Counted from the first letter of the stretch, positions 24,675-37,129 are shown. The stretch: DNA of 64,000 nt from Alloalcanivorax balearicus MACL04 (GCF_025532145.1 NZ_ARXS01000001.1:248001-312000); one strand, 5' to 3'. Notes: generated from the sequence alone by a model not told the origin. Translations and numbers: made by a program.

Positions 24675-25701
24675 ACTGGACTCCCATCTTCTGCAGCCAG
24701 GAACGATACTTCATGCCGAGCAGGTCGGTACGGTGGTGGAGCTCCTGACGCAAATCGGTGGGAATACGTTCCGGACGCTGCGTGTCGACAATGTCACTGT
24801 CCTGCGCGTAAACCAAATCCTGGCGTTGACGCACTTCATCATCCGTCGGCATGGGGTTGAAGTTCATGGCGCAGCAAATCCGGACGATGCTTTCTGTCTC
24901 ACTCACCTGTTGAGCGGTCAGATAAGTGCAGAAGCGATCATTGGGGTTCCCTTCATGGGCACGGTCCGGATCCGTGATCAAGACACGTTTTTTAAAATAG
25001 GCCACCAATGGACGCAAACATTTATAGGCATAGAAAGCGGTTACCGGCACATTACGTGGATCCCCATAAGGCTGGGTCACCTGCACTTCGGAAGAGGACA
25101 GACCGCCGTTCTCCTCCCAGACGTCGTAAGCTCCGATCGGATCAGGGTCATCCATCAGACCATTCACGCCCGCGTGCACGAAGGGAAAATGGGTGGGATC
25201 AATGAAGTTTTCCACCGCCCGATAGCCGGACTTGAAACGATAGGGGCCACACACCACTTTCTTGTAACCGTCATCGTTCCATTCGGGAAAGTCCGGTATA
25301 TCGTGCTCCGGTTCGCCCAGGCTGGTCCAGATGAAGCCATAGGCTTCCTTGACGTGATGACTGATGGCCTTGGCCTTTTTCATCGGTGTTTCCCCCGGAG
25401 AAGCAGGGATCAAACGGCACTGTGCCGTGCCATCGTAGTTCCAGCCATGATAGGGACACACGACCCGGTCACTGGCGATAAACCCTTTGGAAAGCCGTGC
25501 CCCCCGGTGGATACACAGATCTTCCCAGACATGGGCCTGACCACTGGAATCACGCCAGATCACCAGATCCCGCTCGAACAGGGTGGAGGGTATCAGCTTG
25601 CCCTCCGTTACTTCATCGGAAGCGGCCACCACGTGCCAGTCATTCAACAACGCGGGCTCCAGGGTAAAGTCCTGCTGATTCAGCTGTTCTCTGCAGTTCA
25701 T
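24661..25701 (-). CDS. Rieske [2Fe-2S] oxygenase, aromatic ring-hydroxylating/O- or N-demethylating type (VanA-like)
   Basis: A 346-residue terminal oxygenase of the phthalate/vanillate family. Rieske ligands are C63-x-H65 (CIHRGA) and C82-x2-H85 (CPYHGW); the mononuclear iron motif is D168-x2-H171-x4-H176 (DPTHFPFVH). Members either dihydroxylate an aromatic ring or remove a methyl group from O or N; which applies here cannot be told. The ATG at 25701 has GGAAG upstream. It forms a two-gene operon with its reductase, and its 366-bp upstream region holds another copy of the shared operator plus a degenerate one at 25749. It is not closely similar to the Rieske protein at 540: ligand spacing and flanking sequence differ. 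Confidence 0.94.
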   Translation of the reverse strand: MNCREQLNQQDFTLEPALLNDWHVVAASDEVTEGKLIPSTLFERDLVIWRDSSGQAHVWEDLCIHRGARLSKGFIASDRVVCPYHGWNYDGTAQCRLIPASPGETPMKKAKAISHHVKEAYGFIWTSLGEPEHDIPDFPEWNDDGYKKVVCGPYRFKSGYRAVENFIDPTHFPFVHAGVNGLMDDPDPIGAYDVWEENGGLSSSEVQVTQPYGDPRNVPVTAFYAYKCLRPLVAYFKKRVLITDPDRAHEGNPNDRFCTYLTAQQVSETESIVRICCAMNFNPMPTDDEVRQRQDLVYAQDSDIVDTQRPERIPTDLRQELHHRTDLLGMKYRSWLQKMGVQYGTV

Positions 25702-25911
25702 TGGTATCTTCCTCGATTACAGCGGCCGGATTAATACCTTTGAAAAGCAAGTTGTATGCCACCCTTTTGCAAGCCGCCTGCAACCTTGTCAGGCTTTTCC
25801 TGCATTAACCTAAGCCGTTGATTTTCGTGGTTATATTAGATGGATTTCGAATTTTTATTGCGATCATGAAAGTGCGGGGTCGGAGATAAGGCGTGCCACG
25901 GGGCAATGCAT

Positions 25912-25928
25912 CTTTATGTGGTATGCCT
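25912..25928 (+). promoter_or_regulatory. shared operator, copy 4
   Basis: CTTTATGTGGTATGCCT, identical to copies 1-3 across the ATGTGGTATRCC core. It lies about 140 bp before the MarR start and 210 bp before the oxygenase start, so it could serve either promoter. Confidence 0.65.
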
Positions 25929-26000
25929 CTCAATTGAGCATAACAAGACGATCACTATCATGCCCTTTCGACCGTTCTCCTTTCGCGCGGCGAACCCTGG

Positions 26001-26030
26001 TTGACAAGCCAAAGGGCACTGGTCTTTACT
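26001..26030 (+). promoter_or_regulatory. candidate sigma70 promoter of the MarR gene
   Basis: TTGACA (26001-26006), 18-bp spacer, TTTACT (26025-26030). It would start transcription about 30 bp before the ATG. The -35 is perfect and the -10 matches at 4 of 6 positions. Confidence 0.42.
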
Positions 26031-26067
26031 TCTTCTTATTCTCACCAGGTATTTCTCCACATTTTTT

Positions 26068-26598
26068 ATGGGCAATTCCTCTAAGACATCCAGAAAAGCA
26101 GCCGCCACTCAACTGGCCACTGCGGTCGAACATTCCGCCCTGCTTGGCCGTCCGGGTTTTCTGATTCGCCGTCTGCACCAGATCCACTGCGGGCTGTTCC
26201 TGGACGAAACCCGGGAGCACAACATCACCCCGGTTCAGTACAGCCTGATGACCACGTTAAGTACCCATGGGGAGATGGATCAGAATAGCCTGGCCCATGA
26301 AATCGGCCTGGAACGCACCAGTGTGGCGGAGGTGATTCCCCGTTTGGAAGCCCGGGGTTTACTTAAACGCCGGCAGAGCGACGAAGACCGGCGCTTCAAG
26401 CTGGTCAAGCTGAGTCGCAAAGGGGTTTATTTGCTGAAGAAGATGGAGGCCGCCGTACAACGAGCCCACGATCGTACCATCGAGGCGATCCCGAAAGATC
26501 AGCGTGATGTCTTCATGCTGCAGTTGATCAGACTGGTGGAAGCCAACAACGAAAACGGCAGTGCGCCCTTCCGGTTGAACAAGGACGGCGACGGATAA
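26068..26598 (+). CDS. MarR-family transcriptional regulator
   Basis: A 176-residue winged-helix regulator. FLIRRLHQIHCGLFLDETRE (dimerisation helix), ITPVQYSLMTTLSTHGEMDQ, LAHEIGLERTSVAEVIPRLE (recognition helix) and RGLLKRRQSDEDRRFKLVKL (wing, with the DxRxxxL pattern) are all standard. MarR proteins usually repress catabolic operons until a phenolic or aromatic-acid ligand binds. The binding site before the ATG is weak (AGG at 20 bp); no better start exists because the HTH order fixes the frame and the length is already slightly long at the N-terminus. As the only regulator in the 15.5-26.6 kb island, it is the prime candidate to bind the four shared operators. Confidence 0.92.
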   Translation: MGNSSKTSRKAAATQLATAVEHSALLGRPGFLIRRLHQIHCGLFLDETREHNITPVQYSLMTTLSTHGEMDQNSLAHEIGLERTSVAEVIPRLEARGLLKRRQSDEDRRFKLVKLSRKGVYLLKKMEAAVQRAHDRTIEAIPKDQRDVFMLQLIRLVEANNENGSAPFRLNKDGDG

Positions 26599-26652
26599 CC
26601 GCCGCGGTCCTCTCTCCACTCTGCCATGCCTAATGCCACGGTGTGCTACGAA

Positions 26653-26729
26653 GCCGCTGTAGGAGCTTGCCTGCAAGGGAATTCCTGAAACGAGGTCCGA
26701 TTCGCTTGCAGGCAAGCTCCTACAGCGGC
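26653..26729. repeat. REP-like long inverted repeat
   Basis: Two 25-bp perfect arms (26653-26677 and 26705-26729), each containing TGTAGGAGCTTGCCTGCAAG or its complement, around a 27-bp spacer. The pairing continues imperfectly outward (GCTAC...GTAGC). It lies between the convergent MarR and glmS genes, the typical place of REP/BIME elements, and may also act as a 3'-end barrier. Confidence 0.85.
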
Positions 26730-26760
26730 CTTGTAGCTACCTCCGAATCCCGCTTCCGAC

Positions 26761-28590
26761 TTACTCCACCGTCACCGATTTCGCCAGGTTGCGGGGCTGG
26801 TCCACATCGGTACCCCGTAGCACCGCCACATGATAGCTGAGTAGTTGTAACGGCACGGTATAGACAATGGGAGCGATGATTTCCGGCACCGCCGGCAAAT
26901 TCAGCACATGAATCCCTTCGCCGTCCTTCACATGGGCGTTCCTGTCAGCGAACAGGTACAGCTCCCCGCCCCGGGCACGCACTTCCTGCAGATTGGATTT
27001 CAGTTTCTCCAGCAGTTCGTCGTTGGGCGCCACTGCCACCACCGGCATGTCTTTATCCACCAACGCCAGCGGGCCATGCTTGAGTTCACCAGCCGGGTAC
27101 GCTTCGGCGTGGATGTAGGAAATCTCCTTTAGCTTTAGCGCCCCTTCCAAGGCCACGGGGAACTGGACACCGCGTCCCAGAAACAGGGTGTGATGCTTTT
27201 CCACGAAGGCCCGGGAGAGCTGCTCGATCGGCTTGTCCAGAGAAGTGGCTTGTTCGATAAGGTTCGGCAGTTGGCGCAGCTCGTTGAGAATACTTTCGAT
27301 TTTCTCGTCCGCCATGCCTTTGCGCCGGCCGAGCGCCATTACCAGCATCAACAAAGCGGTCAGCTGGGTGGTGAACGCCTTGGTGGAGGCCACGCCGATT
27401 TCCGGACCGGCCTTGGTCAGGAACACCAATTCGGATTCGCGTACCAGAGAGGAGCCGTCCACATTACAGATCGCCAGACGACCCACATAGTTGTTGGAGT
27501 CGGTATCACGCAAAGCCGCCAGGGTATCAGCGGTTTCTCCACTCTGGGAGATGGTGACGAACAGCGTGCCTTCCGGTACCACGTGCTGGCGATAACGGAA
27601 TTCGCTGGCCACTTCCACCTGGCAGGGGATACCAGCAAGAGCTTCCAGCCAGTAACGAGCCACCATGCCGGCGTGGTAGCTGGTGCCGCAGGCAACGATC
27701 TGCACGGTACGCACCTGGTCGAAAATCGCGGTCGCCCGCTCTCCAAAAGCGTCGCTCACGCTTTGCGGCGAGTCGATGCGATCTTCCAGGGTGCGTTGGA
27801 TGGCGGCCGGCTGCTCAAAGATTTCCTTCTGCATGTAATGCCGGTACTCGCCTTTTTCCGCATCCTCGTGGGCGCCGTCCAGCTCATGCACTTCGCGGTT
27901 CACTTCATTGCCGTCCGCGTCGAAGATGCGCACGCCTTCAAGTGTCACGTCCACCATGTCCCCTTCACCCAGGAACACGAAGCGATTGGTCACCGGCAAC
28001 AGCGCCAGTTGATCGGATGCCACGTAGTTTTCGTCGATACCCAATCCCACCACTAACGGAGAGCCGGACCGGACCGCCACCAGACGATGGGGCTCCCGGG
28101 CATGGATTACGCCCAGGGCATAAGCGCCACGCAGCCGTCTGACCACGCTCTGCAAGGCGCGGAACAGATCACCAGTTTCCGCCATGGCACGATGGACCAG
28201 ATGCACCACCACCTCGGTGTCGGTCTCGGAAGCAAACTGATAGCCTTCGCTTTCCAGTTCCTCGCGCAATTCCTGGAAGTTCTCGATGATGCCGTTATGC
28301 ACCAGAGCCAGTTCCTCTCCGGACAGGTGCGGGTGGGCGTTTTTCTCGGAAGGGCGGCCATGAGTAGCCCAGCGGGTGTGCGCGATACCGGTGAAGCCGG
28401 CGGCACCGGTTTCACGGACCGCCTGCTCCAAACCGGCCACTTTTCCCTGCCGACGCACACGCTGCAGACCCTGATCATTGATCAAAGCCACACCGGCGCT
28501 GTCGTAACCCCGGTACTCCAGGCGTTTCAGGCCGGTGATCAAAATGTTGCTGACGTTGCGCTGAGCCACAGCTCCGACGATTCCGCACAT
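26761..28590 (-). CDS. glmS: glutamine-fructose-6-phosphate aminotransferase (isomerizing)
   Basis: Makes glucosamine-6-phosphate from fructose-6-phosphate and glutamine, the first step to UDP-GlcNAc for peptidoglycan and LPS. The 609-residue length equals E. coli GlmS. The N-terminal nucleophile is Cys2 (MCGIVGA); the glutaminase domain runs to about 240 ([25 protein letters not shown]). Two SIS domains follow ([56 protein letters not shown]). The end LAKSVTVE is the conserved C-terminus. It is 15 bp after glmU on the same strand and probably cotranscribed. I see no glmS ribozyme, as expected outside Firmicutes. Confidence 0.98.
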   Translation of the reverse strand: MCGIVGAVAQRNVSNILITGLKRLEYRGYDSAGVALINDQGLQRVRRQGKVAGLEQAVRETGAAGFTGIAHTRWATHGRPSEKNAHPHLSGEELALVHNGIIENFQELREELESEGYQFASETDTEVVVHLVHRAMAETGDLFRALQSVVRRLRGAYALGVIHAREPHRLVAVRSGSPLVVGLGIDENYVASDQLALLPVTNRFVFLGEGDMVDVTLEGVRIFDADGNEVNREVHELDGAHEDAEKGEYRHYMQKEIFEQPAAIQRTLEDRIDSPQSVSDAFGERATAIFDQVRTVQIVACGTSYHAGMVARYWLEALAGIPCQVEVASEFRYRQHVVPEGTLFVTISQSGETADTLAALRDTDSNNYVGRLAICNVDGSSLVRESELVFLTKAGPEIGVASTKAFTTQLTALLMLVMALGRRKGMADEKIESILNELRQLPNLIEQATSLDKPIEQLSRAFVEKHHTLFLGRGVQFPVALEGALKLKEISYIHAEAYPAGELKHGPLALVDKDMPVVAVAPNDELLEKLKSNLQEVRARGGELYLFADRNAHVKDGEGIHVLNLPAVPEIIAPIVYTVPLQLLSYHVAVLRGTDVDQPRNLAKSVTVE

Positions 28591-28605
28591 AACGGTCTTA
28601 CTCCT

Positions 28606-29973
28606 TCACTGATCCTGTTTTTTTACAGGACGCTGCCAATCCATAATGTTGCGCTGTTTACCACGCGCCACCGCCAGAGCGTTGTCTTCCACATCCCGGG
28701 TAATGGTGCTGCCCGCGCCAATGGTGGCATTCTCACCAATGGTGACCGGTGCGACCAGTGAAGAATTGGAACCGATGAAAGCGCCATCCTTCATGATCGT
28801 TTGGTATTTGTTAACGCCGTCATAATTACAGGTGATGGTTCCCGCGCCCACATTCACACCCTTGCCGATCCGGCTGTCGCCGATGTAGGTCAGGTGATTT
28901 ACCTTCGACCCCTCGCCGATGGTTGCTTTCTTGGTCTCCACGAAATTGCCGACCTTCGCTTTGGCCGCCAATTCGGTGCCTGGACGCAGGCGGGCAAACG
29001 GCCCCACCTGGCAATGCTCGCCAACACGGGCACCATCGATGACAGAGTTGGCTTCAACCACGGTGTGAGCGCCGAGATGGGCATCCCGAATCAAACAATT
29101 GGGGCCGATGCACACGCCTGACTCGATGGTGACCTTGCCCTCCAGGACCACGTTGACATCCATCATCACGTCACCAGCCACCTGCACATCACCACGCACA
29201 TCAAGACGGGCCGGATCCATCAGCGTGACGCCGGCGCGCATCAGCGCTTCGGCCTGATTCAGTTGATAGACCCGTTCCAGCCGAGCCAGTTGCACGCGAT
29301 CATTGACGCCGTCCACTTCCCACGGGAAAGCGGGCTGGGCGGCTTCCACCGTCATTCCCTTTTCCACCGCCATGGCAATCAGGTCGGTCAGGTAATACTC
29401 GCCCTGAGCGTTGTTGTTGGACAACGCCGGCAGACTTTCCGCCAGAAACTCACGGGTACAGGCGAGGATACCGGTGTTGATCTCCGGGATGCGTTTCTCG
29501 TCTTCGCTGGCGTCTTTTTGCTCAACAATGCGCTGCACCTTACCGTCCTCGCCACGAACAATACGCCCGTAGCCGGAAGGGTCTTCCATGGTCAGGGTCA
29601 TCAGCGCCAGGGTCCGGTCATTCACCCGGGCAACGAACTCCCGCAGGGTTTCCGGCCGGATCAGAGGAACGTCGCCGTAAAGGACCAGCACCACCTCCTC
29701 TTCCAGATAAGGCAATGCCTGGGCCACCGCGTGGCCGGTGCCGAGCTGTTCGGCCTGTTCCGCCCAGCGCAGGTTGGCCCCCCGCACCGCTTCGCGCACC
29801 TTCTCGCCACCGTGGCCATACACTACCACGGTATTCAACGGGCTGAGTGCCGCCGCCGCGTCGACAACATGCTGCACCATCGGCCGCCCGGCGATGCCGT
29901 GAAGCACTTTGGGGAGGGCGGACTTCATGCGGGTTCCTTTACCCGCGGCAAGGATCACTACCGCTAGGTTCAT
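28606..29973 (-). CDS. glmU: bifunctional GlmU: glucosamine-1-phosphate acetyltransferase / UDP-GlcNAc pyrophosphorylase
   Basis: Acetylates glucosamine-1-P and then uridylates it to UDP-GlcNAc. The N-terminal pyrophosphorylase domain begins with VVILAAGKGTRMKSALPKVL, and contains LGTGHAVAQALP and LYGDVPLI. The C-terminal left-handed beta-helix has hexapeptide repeats with VEANSVIDGARVGEHCQVGP, FVETKKATIGEGSKVNHLTY and GAGTITCNYDGVNKYQT, the acetyltransferase active site. About 455 residues from the ATG at 29973, which fits other GlmU proteins; an ATG 18 bp upstream is possible. Follows the ATP synthase operon after a terminator and precedes glmS. Confidence 0.97.
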   Translation of the reverse strand: MNLAVVILAAGKGTRMKSALPKVLHGIAGRPMVQHVVDAAAALSPLNTVVVYGHGGEKVREAVRGANLRWAEQAEQLGTGHAVAQALPYLEEEVVLVLYGDVPLIRPETLREFVARVNDRTLALMTLTMEDPSGYGRIVRGEDGKVQRIVEQKDASEDEKRIPEINTGILACTREFLAESLPALSNNNAQGEYYLTDLIAMAVEKGMTVEAAQPAFPWEVDGVNDRVQLARLERVYQLNQAEALMRAGVTLMDPARLDVRGDVQVAGDVMMDVNVVLEGKVTIESGVCIGPNCLIRDAHLGAHTVVEANSVIDGARVGEHCQVGPFARLRPGTELAAKAKVGNFVETKKATIGEGSKVNHLTYIGDSRIGKGVNVGAGTITCNYDGVNKYQTIMKDGAFIGSNSSLVAPVTIGENATIGAGSTITRDVEDNALAVARGKQRNIMDWQRPVKKQDQ

Positions 29974-30036
29974 GTCTGTTCCGGGCTCCATAACGGGGTC
30001 GAAAGGGTGTCTATCCTATCCCTCGACTATTGCAAA

Positions 30037-30070
30037 TAAAAAAAGGGCGGCACAAGGCCACCCTTTTTTA
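30037..30070 (-). terminator. intrinsic terminator of the atp operon
   Basis: Minus strand: GGGTGGC, loop CTTGT, GCCGCCC, then a run of seven T, with a run of A before the stem. It lies about 32 bp after the atpC stop and is the clearest Rho-independent terminator in the window. Confidence 0.9.
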
Positions 30071-30101
30071 CATCTCTTTGAAAATGGTGCCAACGCAAAC
30101 G

Positions 30102-30527
30102 TTAGCGCTTCGCCATTTTCTTGATCTGCTCAATGGTCCGCAGGCGGGCGGAGGCCTCCGCCAGAACAGCGGCGGCACGCGTGTAATCCATTTCCGAGCT
30201 CTTGCCTTCCAGCGCTTCCTTGGCACGTTGTCGGGCTTGTTCCGCCTGGGCACCGTCCATATCCTGGGCGCGCTCGGCGGTGTCGGCCAGCACCGTCACC
30301 AGTTTCGGCTGGACTTCCAGGAAGCCACCGGATACGTAGAACACTTCTTCTTCGCCGTTTTGCAGTTTCACTCTTACCGGGCCCGGCTTGAGGCGGGTCA
30401 GCAACGGTGCGTGGCCGGGCAGAACACCCAGATCACCTTCGACACCCGCCGCTACCACCATCTCCACCAGACCGGAGAAGAGTTGCTTTTCGGCACTCAC
30501 AATATCGCAATGCACGGTCATCGCCAT
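30102..30527 (-). CDS. atpC: ATP synthase F1 subunit epsilon
   Basis: A 141-residue central-stalk subunit that couples rotation and inhibits ATP hydrolysis. The N-terminal beta sandwich contains [32 protein letters not shown] and the YVSGGFLEV strand; the C-terminal helical hairpin ([20 protein letters not shown]) follows. E. coli epsilon is 139 residues. Last gene of the atp operon. The ATG at 30527 and one 6 bp later are both possible. Confidence 0.97.
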   Translation of the reverse strand: MAMTVHCDIVSAEKQLFSGLVEMVVAAGVEGDLGVLPGHAPLLTRLKPGPVRVKLQNGEEEVFYVSGGFLEVQPKLVTVLADTAERAQDMDGAQAEQARQRAKEALEGKSSEMDYTRAAAVLAEASARLRTIEQIKKMAKR

Positions 30528-30548
30528 TTCGGTTCCTCCCCGTGCAGG

Positions 30549-31946
<1,398 letters not shown>

Positions 31947-31993
31947 TTAAACTTGCGTTTTTCGCCGCGTTTACCGGTATTGTCGCCAACCCG

Positions 31994-32854
31994 TCAGACC
32001 GCGGCGGCACCACCAACGATTTCGGAAATTTCCTGCGTAATGGCTGCCTGGCGCGCCTTGTTGTACACCAGTTGCAGATCACGAATGATGTCACCAGCGT
32101 TATCACTGGCCGCCTTCATCGCCACCATCCGCGCCGCCTGTTCGCAGGCATTGTTCTCTACCACACCCTGGTATACCTGGGACTCGATGAACCGCACCAG
32201 CAGCTCATCCAGCAGCTCCTTGGGCGCCGGCTCGTAGATGTAGTCCCAATGGCGTTTGAGCTCTTCATCCTCGCCCTGCTCCAGCGGCAGCAACTGGATC
32301 TGCTTGGCCTGCTGCGTCATGGTGTTCACGAATTCGTTGTACACAATGTACAGACGGTCGATCTCACCTGACTCATAGGCCTCCAGCATGACCTTGATGG
32401 AGCCCACCAGGTCGTCCAGGTGCGGCGTATCGCCAAGACCGTTGACGGTGGCTTGCACGTCACCGCCCATGCTCTTGAAGAAACTGATGCCCTTGGAACC
32501 CACCAGGCAATAGCTTACCTTGGCACCTTGTTCCTGCCATTCACGAGCGCCCTGCACCACGTTCTTGAGCAGGTTCACGTTCAGACCACCGCACAGACCC
32601 CGATCGGAGGTCACCACGATATAGCCCACGCTTTTTACTTCCCGCTCTTGCAGGTAGCTGTGCCGGTATTCCAGATCAGCGTTGGCAAGATGCGCCACCA
32701 CCTGACGAATGCGGGTGGCGTAGGGCTTGCTGGCAGCCATGCGGTCCTGCGCCTTGCGCATTTTGCTGGCCGCCACCATCTCCATCGCACGGGTGATCTT
32801 CTTCGTGCTCTGGACGCTAGAGATCTTGCCTTTGATCTCTTTACCGCTAGCCAT
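31994..32854 (-). CDS. atpG: ATP synthase F1 subunit gamma
   Basis: The 286-residue rotor shaft. The N-terminal helix ([35 protein letters not shown]) and the C-terminal helix ([37 protein letters not shown]) form the coiled coil; [12 protein letters not shown] is the conserved Rossmann-fold segment. Operon gene between atpA and atpD. Confidence 0.98.
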   Translation of the reverse strand: MASGKEIKGKISSVQSTKKITRAMEMVAASKMRKAQDRMAASKPYATRIRQVVAHLANADLEYRHSYLQEREVKSVGYIVVTSDRGLCGGLNVNLLKNVVQGAREWQEQGAKVSYCLVGSKGISFFKSMGGDVQATVNGLGDTPHLDDLVGSIKVMLEAYESGEIDRLYIVYNEFVNTMTQQAKQIQLLPLEQGEDEELKRHWDYIYEPAPKELLDELLVRFIESQVYQGVVENNACEQAARMVAMKAASDNAGDIIRDLQLVYNKARQAAITQEISEIVGGAAAV

Positions 32855-32877
32855 AGGACTAATCCTTTTTTAGCGAA

Positions 32878-34422
32878 TTACCAGGTTTGGGTGGCCTTGA
32901 ACTGTTCGATGCCTTCTTTGATGCCGGCTTCGATTTCGTCGTTGTAGTCACCCTTCTCGTTGATTTTATCCATCAACGCTTTCTGTTCGCTGTTCATGTA
33001 GTCCAGCAGAGCCGCTTCAAAGGCGCCGATTTTGTCGACTTCCATACCGCTCAGGTAGCCTTCGTTGGCGGCGTACAGCACCACGCCCATTTCGGCGATT
33101 TGCATCGGGCTGTACTGGTTCTGTTTCATCAGCTCGGTAACCGCCTGACCATGCTCCAGCTGCTCACGAGTAGAGTCATCCAGGTCGGAAGCGAACTGGG
33201 CGAAGGCCGCCAGTTCACGATACTGAGCCAGTGCCAGACGGATACCGCCGCCCAGCTTCTTGATGATCTTGGTCTGGGCCGCGCCACCCACACGGGATAC
33301 GGAGACACCCGCGTTCATCGCCGGACGAATACCGGAGTTGAACAGGTCGGTTTCCAGGAAGATCTGACCGTCGGTAATGGAGATCACGTTGGTCGGTACG
33401 AACGCGGAAACGTCGCCACCCTGGGTTTCGATGATCGGCAGCGCGGTCAAGGAACCGGTTTTGCCTTTCACTTCACCGTTGGTGAACTTCTCCACGTATT
33501 CTTCGTTTACCTTGGCGGCGCGCTCCAGCAGACGGGAGTGCAGGTAGAACACGTCACCAGGATAAGCTTCACGACCCGGCGGACGACGCAGCAGCAGGGA
33601 AATCTGACGATAGGCCCAGGCTTGCTTGGTCAGGTCATCATAAACGATCAGGGCATCTTCACCGCGATCACGGAAGTACTCGCCCATGGTGCAACCGGCA
33701 AATGCCGCCAGGAACTGCATGGAGGCCGGATCAGAGGCGGAAGCCGCAACGATGATGGTGTTGTCCATGGCACCGTGCTCTTCCAGCTTGCGCACCACGT
33801 TAGCGATGGTGGACTGCTTCTGGCCGATGGCGACGTAGACACACTTAATGCCGGAGTCTCTCTGGTTGATGATGGCATCAACCGCAACCGCCGTCTTACC
33901 AATCTGGCGGTCACCGATGATCAGCTCACGCTGACCACGGCCGATCGGCACCATGGCATCGATGGATTTGTAACCGGTCTGGACAGGCTCGTTCACCTCA
34001 CGACGCCAGATAACGCCGGGCGCTACCTTTTCGACCGCGTCGGTTTGCTTGGCGTCGATCGGGCCTTTGCCGTCGATGGGGTTACCCAGGGCATCTACTA
34101 CACGACCCAGCAGTTCCGGGCCGGTGGGCACTTCCAGAATACGACCGGTACAACGTACCTTTTGACCTTCGGCCAGACCCAGGTAATCACCCAGGACCAC
34201 GGCACCGACAGAGTCCTGCTCAAGGTTAAGGGCCATGCCGTAGATGCCGCCTTCAAACTCGATCATCTCGCCGAACATCACGTCGGCCAGACCATGAATG
34301 CGCACAATACCATCGGATACGGATACCACCGTACCTTCGTTGCGTGCCTCGGTGGAGGTATCAAGTTTTTCAATGCGGGACTTGATAATCTCGCTGATTT
34401 CGGACGGGTTGAGTTGCTGCAT
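32878..34422 (-). CDS. atpA: ATP synthase F1 subunit alpha
   Basis: The 514-residue regulatory nucleotide-binding subunit. P-loop [18 protein letters not shown] near 170, [15 protein letters not shown], the [20 protein letters not shown] segment and the SRVGGAAQ arginine-finger motif are present. The N-terminus [20 protein letters not shown] matches gammaproteobacterial alpha subunits. Length is close to E. coli (513). Confidence 0.99.
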   Translation of the reverse strand: MQQLNPSEISEIIKSRIEKLDTSTEARNEGTVVSVSDGIVRIHGLADVMFGEMIEFEGGIYGMALNLEQDSVGAVVLGDYLGLAEGQKVRCTGRILEVPTGPELLGRVVDALGNPIDGKGPIDAKQTDAVEKVAPGVIWRREVNEPVQTGYKSIDAMVPIGRGQRELIIGDRQIGKTAVAVDAIINQRDSGIKCVYVAIGQKQSTIANVVRKLEEHGAMDNTIIVAASASDPASMQFLAAFAGCTMGEYFRDRGEDALIVYDDLTKQAWAYRQISLLLRRPPGREAYPGDVFYLHSRLLERAAKVNEEYVEKFTNGEVKGKTGSLTALPIIETQGGDVSAFVPTNVISITDGQIFLETDLFNSGIRPAMNAGVSVSRVGGAAQTKIIKKLGGGIRLALAQYRELAAFAQFASDLDDSTREQLEHGQAVTELMKQNQYSPMQIAEMGVVLYAANEGYLSGMEVDKIGAFEAALLDYMNSEQKALMDKINEKGDYNDEIEAGIKEGIEQFKATQTW

Positions 34423-34438
34423 CTCTAGTCCCTCAAAC

Positions 34439-34975
34439 TCAAGAGTTCAGTTGCTCTGCCAGACGGTTCAGTCGGCCACGCACACTGCCATCAATTACGG
34501 TATCACCGGCTCGAACCAGCACGCCGCCGATCAGGGCGGGGTCCACGGAAGTGCTGATTTTCACTTCGCCGCCGAGACGTCTTTTCAGAGCATCGACCAG
34601 TCGGCTGATATCGGCGTCTTCCATCTCGTAAGCGGAGATGAGTTCCACATCCGTGAACGCTTGCTGTTCGGCCAGCAGTTCGTGGAATAACGCCAAAATC
34701 AGCGGCAGAAGCGACAGGCGCTTGTAGCGCGCCAGTTGGGCAATGAAATTACGGCCGCTCTCGTCCAACACATCGCCGCAAACCTGGGCAAAAGCGTCGA
34801 CTTTAGCGGCGTCGTCCAGTTGGGGCCGATCCAGAAAGGCGCGCATGGTGGCGTCCTGCGCCACAGCCGCCATCGTGGTCAGCATCTGTTCCCACTTGTC
34901 CAGGACCCCTGCTTCCTTAGCGTACAAAAAAGCCGCTTTGGCGTAGGGGCGTGCGATGGTGGTCAATTCAGCCAT
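34439..34975 (-). CDS. atpH: ATP synthase F1 subunit delta
   Basis: The 178-residue stator subunit linking the b subunits to the top of the alpha/beta ring. [20 protein letters not shown] is the conserved N-terminal helix, and the C-terminal segment [20 protein letters not shown] is diagnostic. Between atpF and atpA. Confidence 0.97.
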   Translation of the reverse strand: MAELTTIARPYAKAAFLYAKEAGVLDKWEQMLTTMAAVAQDATMRAFLDRPQLDDAAKVDAFAQVCGDVLDESGRNFIAQLARYKRLSLLPLILALFHELLAEQQAFTDVELISAYEMEDADISRLVDALKRRLGGEVKISTSVDPALIGGVLVRAGDTVIDGSVRGRLNRLAEQLNS

Positions 34976-34990
34976 GGGTTACCCGTTTAC

Positions 34991-35461
34991 TCAGAGTTCA
35001 GCCGCCAACTGGTCCAGAAGCTGCTTGTGAGTGTCGCGGTTGATTTCGCCACCGAGTACTTTCTCGGCACCGCTCAACGTCAGTGCGGACACTTCCTTAC
35101 GCAGCTGCTCGCGAGCCTGATTGACTTCCTGTTCAATCTCAGACTGGGCTTTGGCAATCAGACGCTCACCTTCGGTGCGGGCCTGATCTTTCGCTTCTTC
35201 CACAATCTGATTTGCTCGGCGGTTGGCCTGCTCAATGATTTCGGCCGCTTTCTCTTTTGCTTCCTTGAGATTAGCCGTCGCTTTTTCCTGGGCCAGTTCC
35301 AGATCACGCTCAGCGCGATCAGCGGCACTCAGGCCTTCGGCGATCTTCTGTTTTCGTTCTTCCAGCGCCCGCGAAATGGGCGGCCAGACGAACTTCATGC
35401 AGAAGGCGACGAACAGAGCGAACCAGATGGCCTGGCCGATCAGTGTCAGGTTGATATTCAT
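34991..35461 (-). CDS. atpF: ATP synthase Fo subunit b
   Basis: A 156-residue peripheral stalk subunit, the same length as E. coli b. One N-terminal membrane helix ([20 protein letters not shown]) with [20 protein letters not shown] following, then a long charged coiled coil rich in E, A, K and R. Forms a dimer in the stator. Confidence 0.97.
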   Translation of the reverse strand: MNINLTLIGQAIWFALFVAFCMKFVWPPISRALEERKQKIAEGLSAADRAERDLELAQEKATANLKEAKEKAAEIIEQANRRANQIVEEAKDQARTEGERLIAKAQSEIEQEVNQAREQLRKEVSALTLSGAEKVLGGEINRDTHKQLLDQLAAEL

Positions 35462-35496
35462 TGCGCCTCCTTAAATCGGGTGCGGCAGCAATCGAT

Positions 35497-35745
<249 letters not shown>

Positions 35746-35767
35746 TCAGTTAAGGTAAAAACAGTGC

Positions 35768-36700
<933 letters not shown>

Positions 36701-37129
36701 CTAGTCGTCTTGCCCGTCCCGCTCCGCTCCAAGGCGGCGATCCAGGCGCATCACCTGAATCCATCCGACAATCTGCGTCAGCAGAAACCCCAGAAGCAGG
36801 ACCGTTACATTCCTGAACTCGCGCGAAAGCCGCACTTCGGCGAAGGTCAGCCCGAAGAGCGCGAGCATTATCAAAACTTTTCCGGCTTCGCCCCGAATGG
36901 CGGCACCCGCCATACGATCGGGCTTGATGTTGCCCGGGTGAAGCCATACCTGGTAGCCACCCCAGGCGTATGCGATCAGGCTGATGGCCGAGCCCCAGGC
37001 TGCAAACAAGCCCGCGGTGGCATCCGCCAGCACCGTGCTCAGTATGGCGACAATCACCAAAGTGATGATTTGGGCGCGCATCAAGCCCCAGAACAGTGTT
37101 CTGCGGGCTCGTAAGTCGAAGCTGGTCAC
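36701..37129 (-). CDS. atpI: ATP synthase protein I
   Basis: A 142-residue hydrophobic accessory protein with four membrane segments; in the known role AtpI helps assemble the c ring or supplies Mg2+. ALFGLTFAEVRLSREFRNVT and GGYQVWLHPGNIKPDRM fit the gammaproteobacterial family. The start is a GTG at 37129 preceded by GGGAG. First gene of the operon, 24 bp before atpB. Confidence 0.9.
   Translation of the reverse strand: MTSFDLRARRTLFWGLMRAQIITLVIVAILSTVLADATAGLFAAWGSAISLIAYAWGGYQVWLHPGNIKPDRMAGAAIRGEAGKVLIMLALFGLTFAEVRLSREFRNVTVLLLGFLLTQIVGWIQVMRLDRRLGAERDGQDD

Larger units (their letters stand above)
25702..26067. other. divergent control region of the Rieske operon and the MarR gene
   Basis: 366 bp, AT-rich relative to the coding DNA. 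Contents: a degenerate operator AAGTTGTATGCC (25749-25760, 10 of 12 core matches), the inverted repeat TTGCA-N7-TGCAA (25767-25783), the full operator at 25912 and a likely promoter for the MarR gene at 26001. On the minus strand TATAAC near 25831-25836 is a possible -10 for the oxygenase without a clear -35. No gene is seen. Confidence 0.6.

Noticed and set aside
32169-32177. TGGTATACC inside atpG, resembling the operator core
   Set aside because: It is within conserved coding sequence and lacks the ATG flank (CCCTGG instead of ATGTGG), so it is a chance match.
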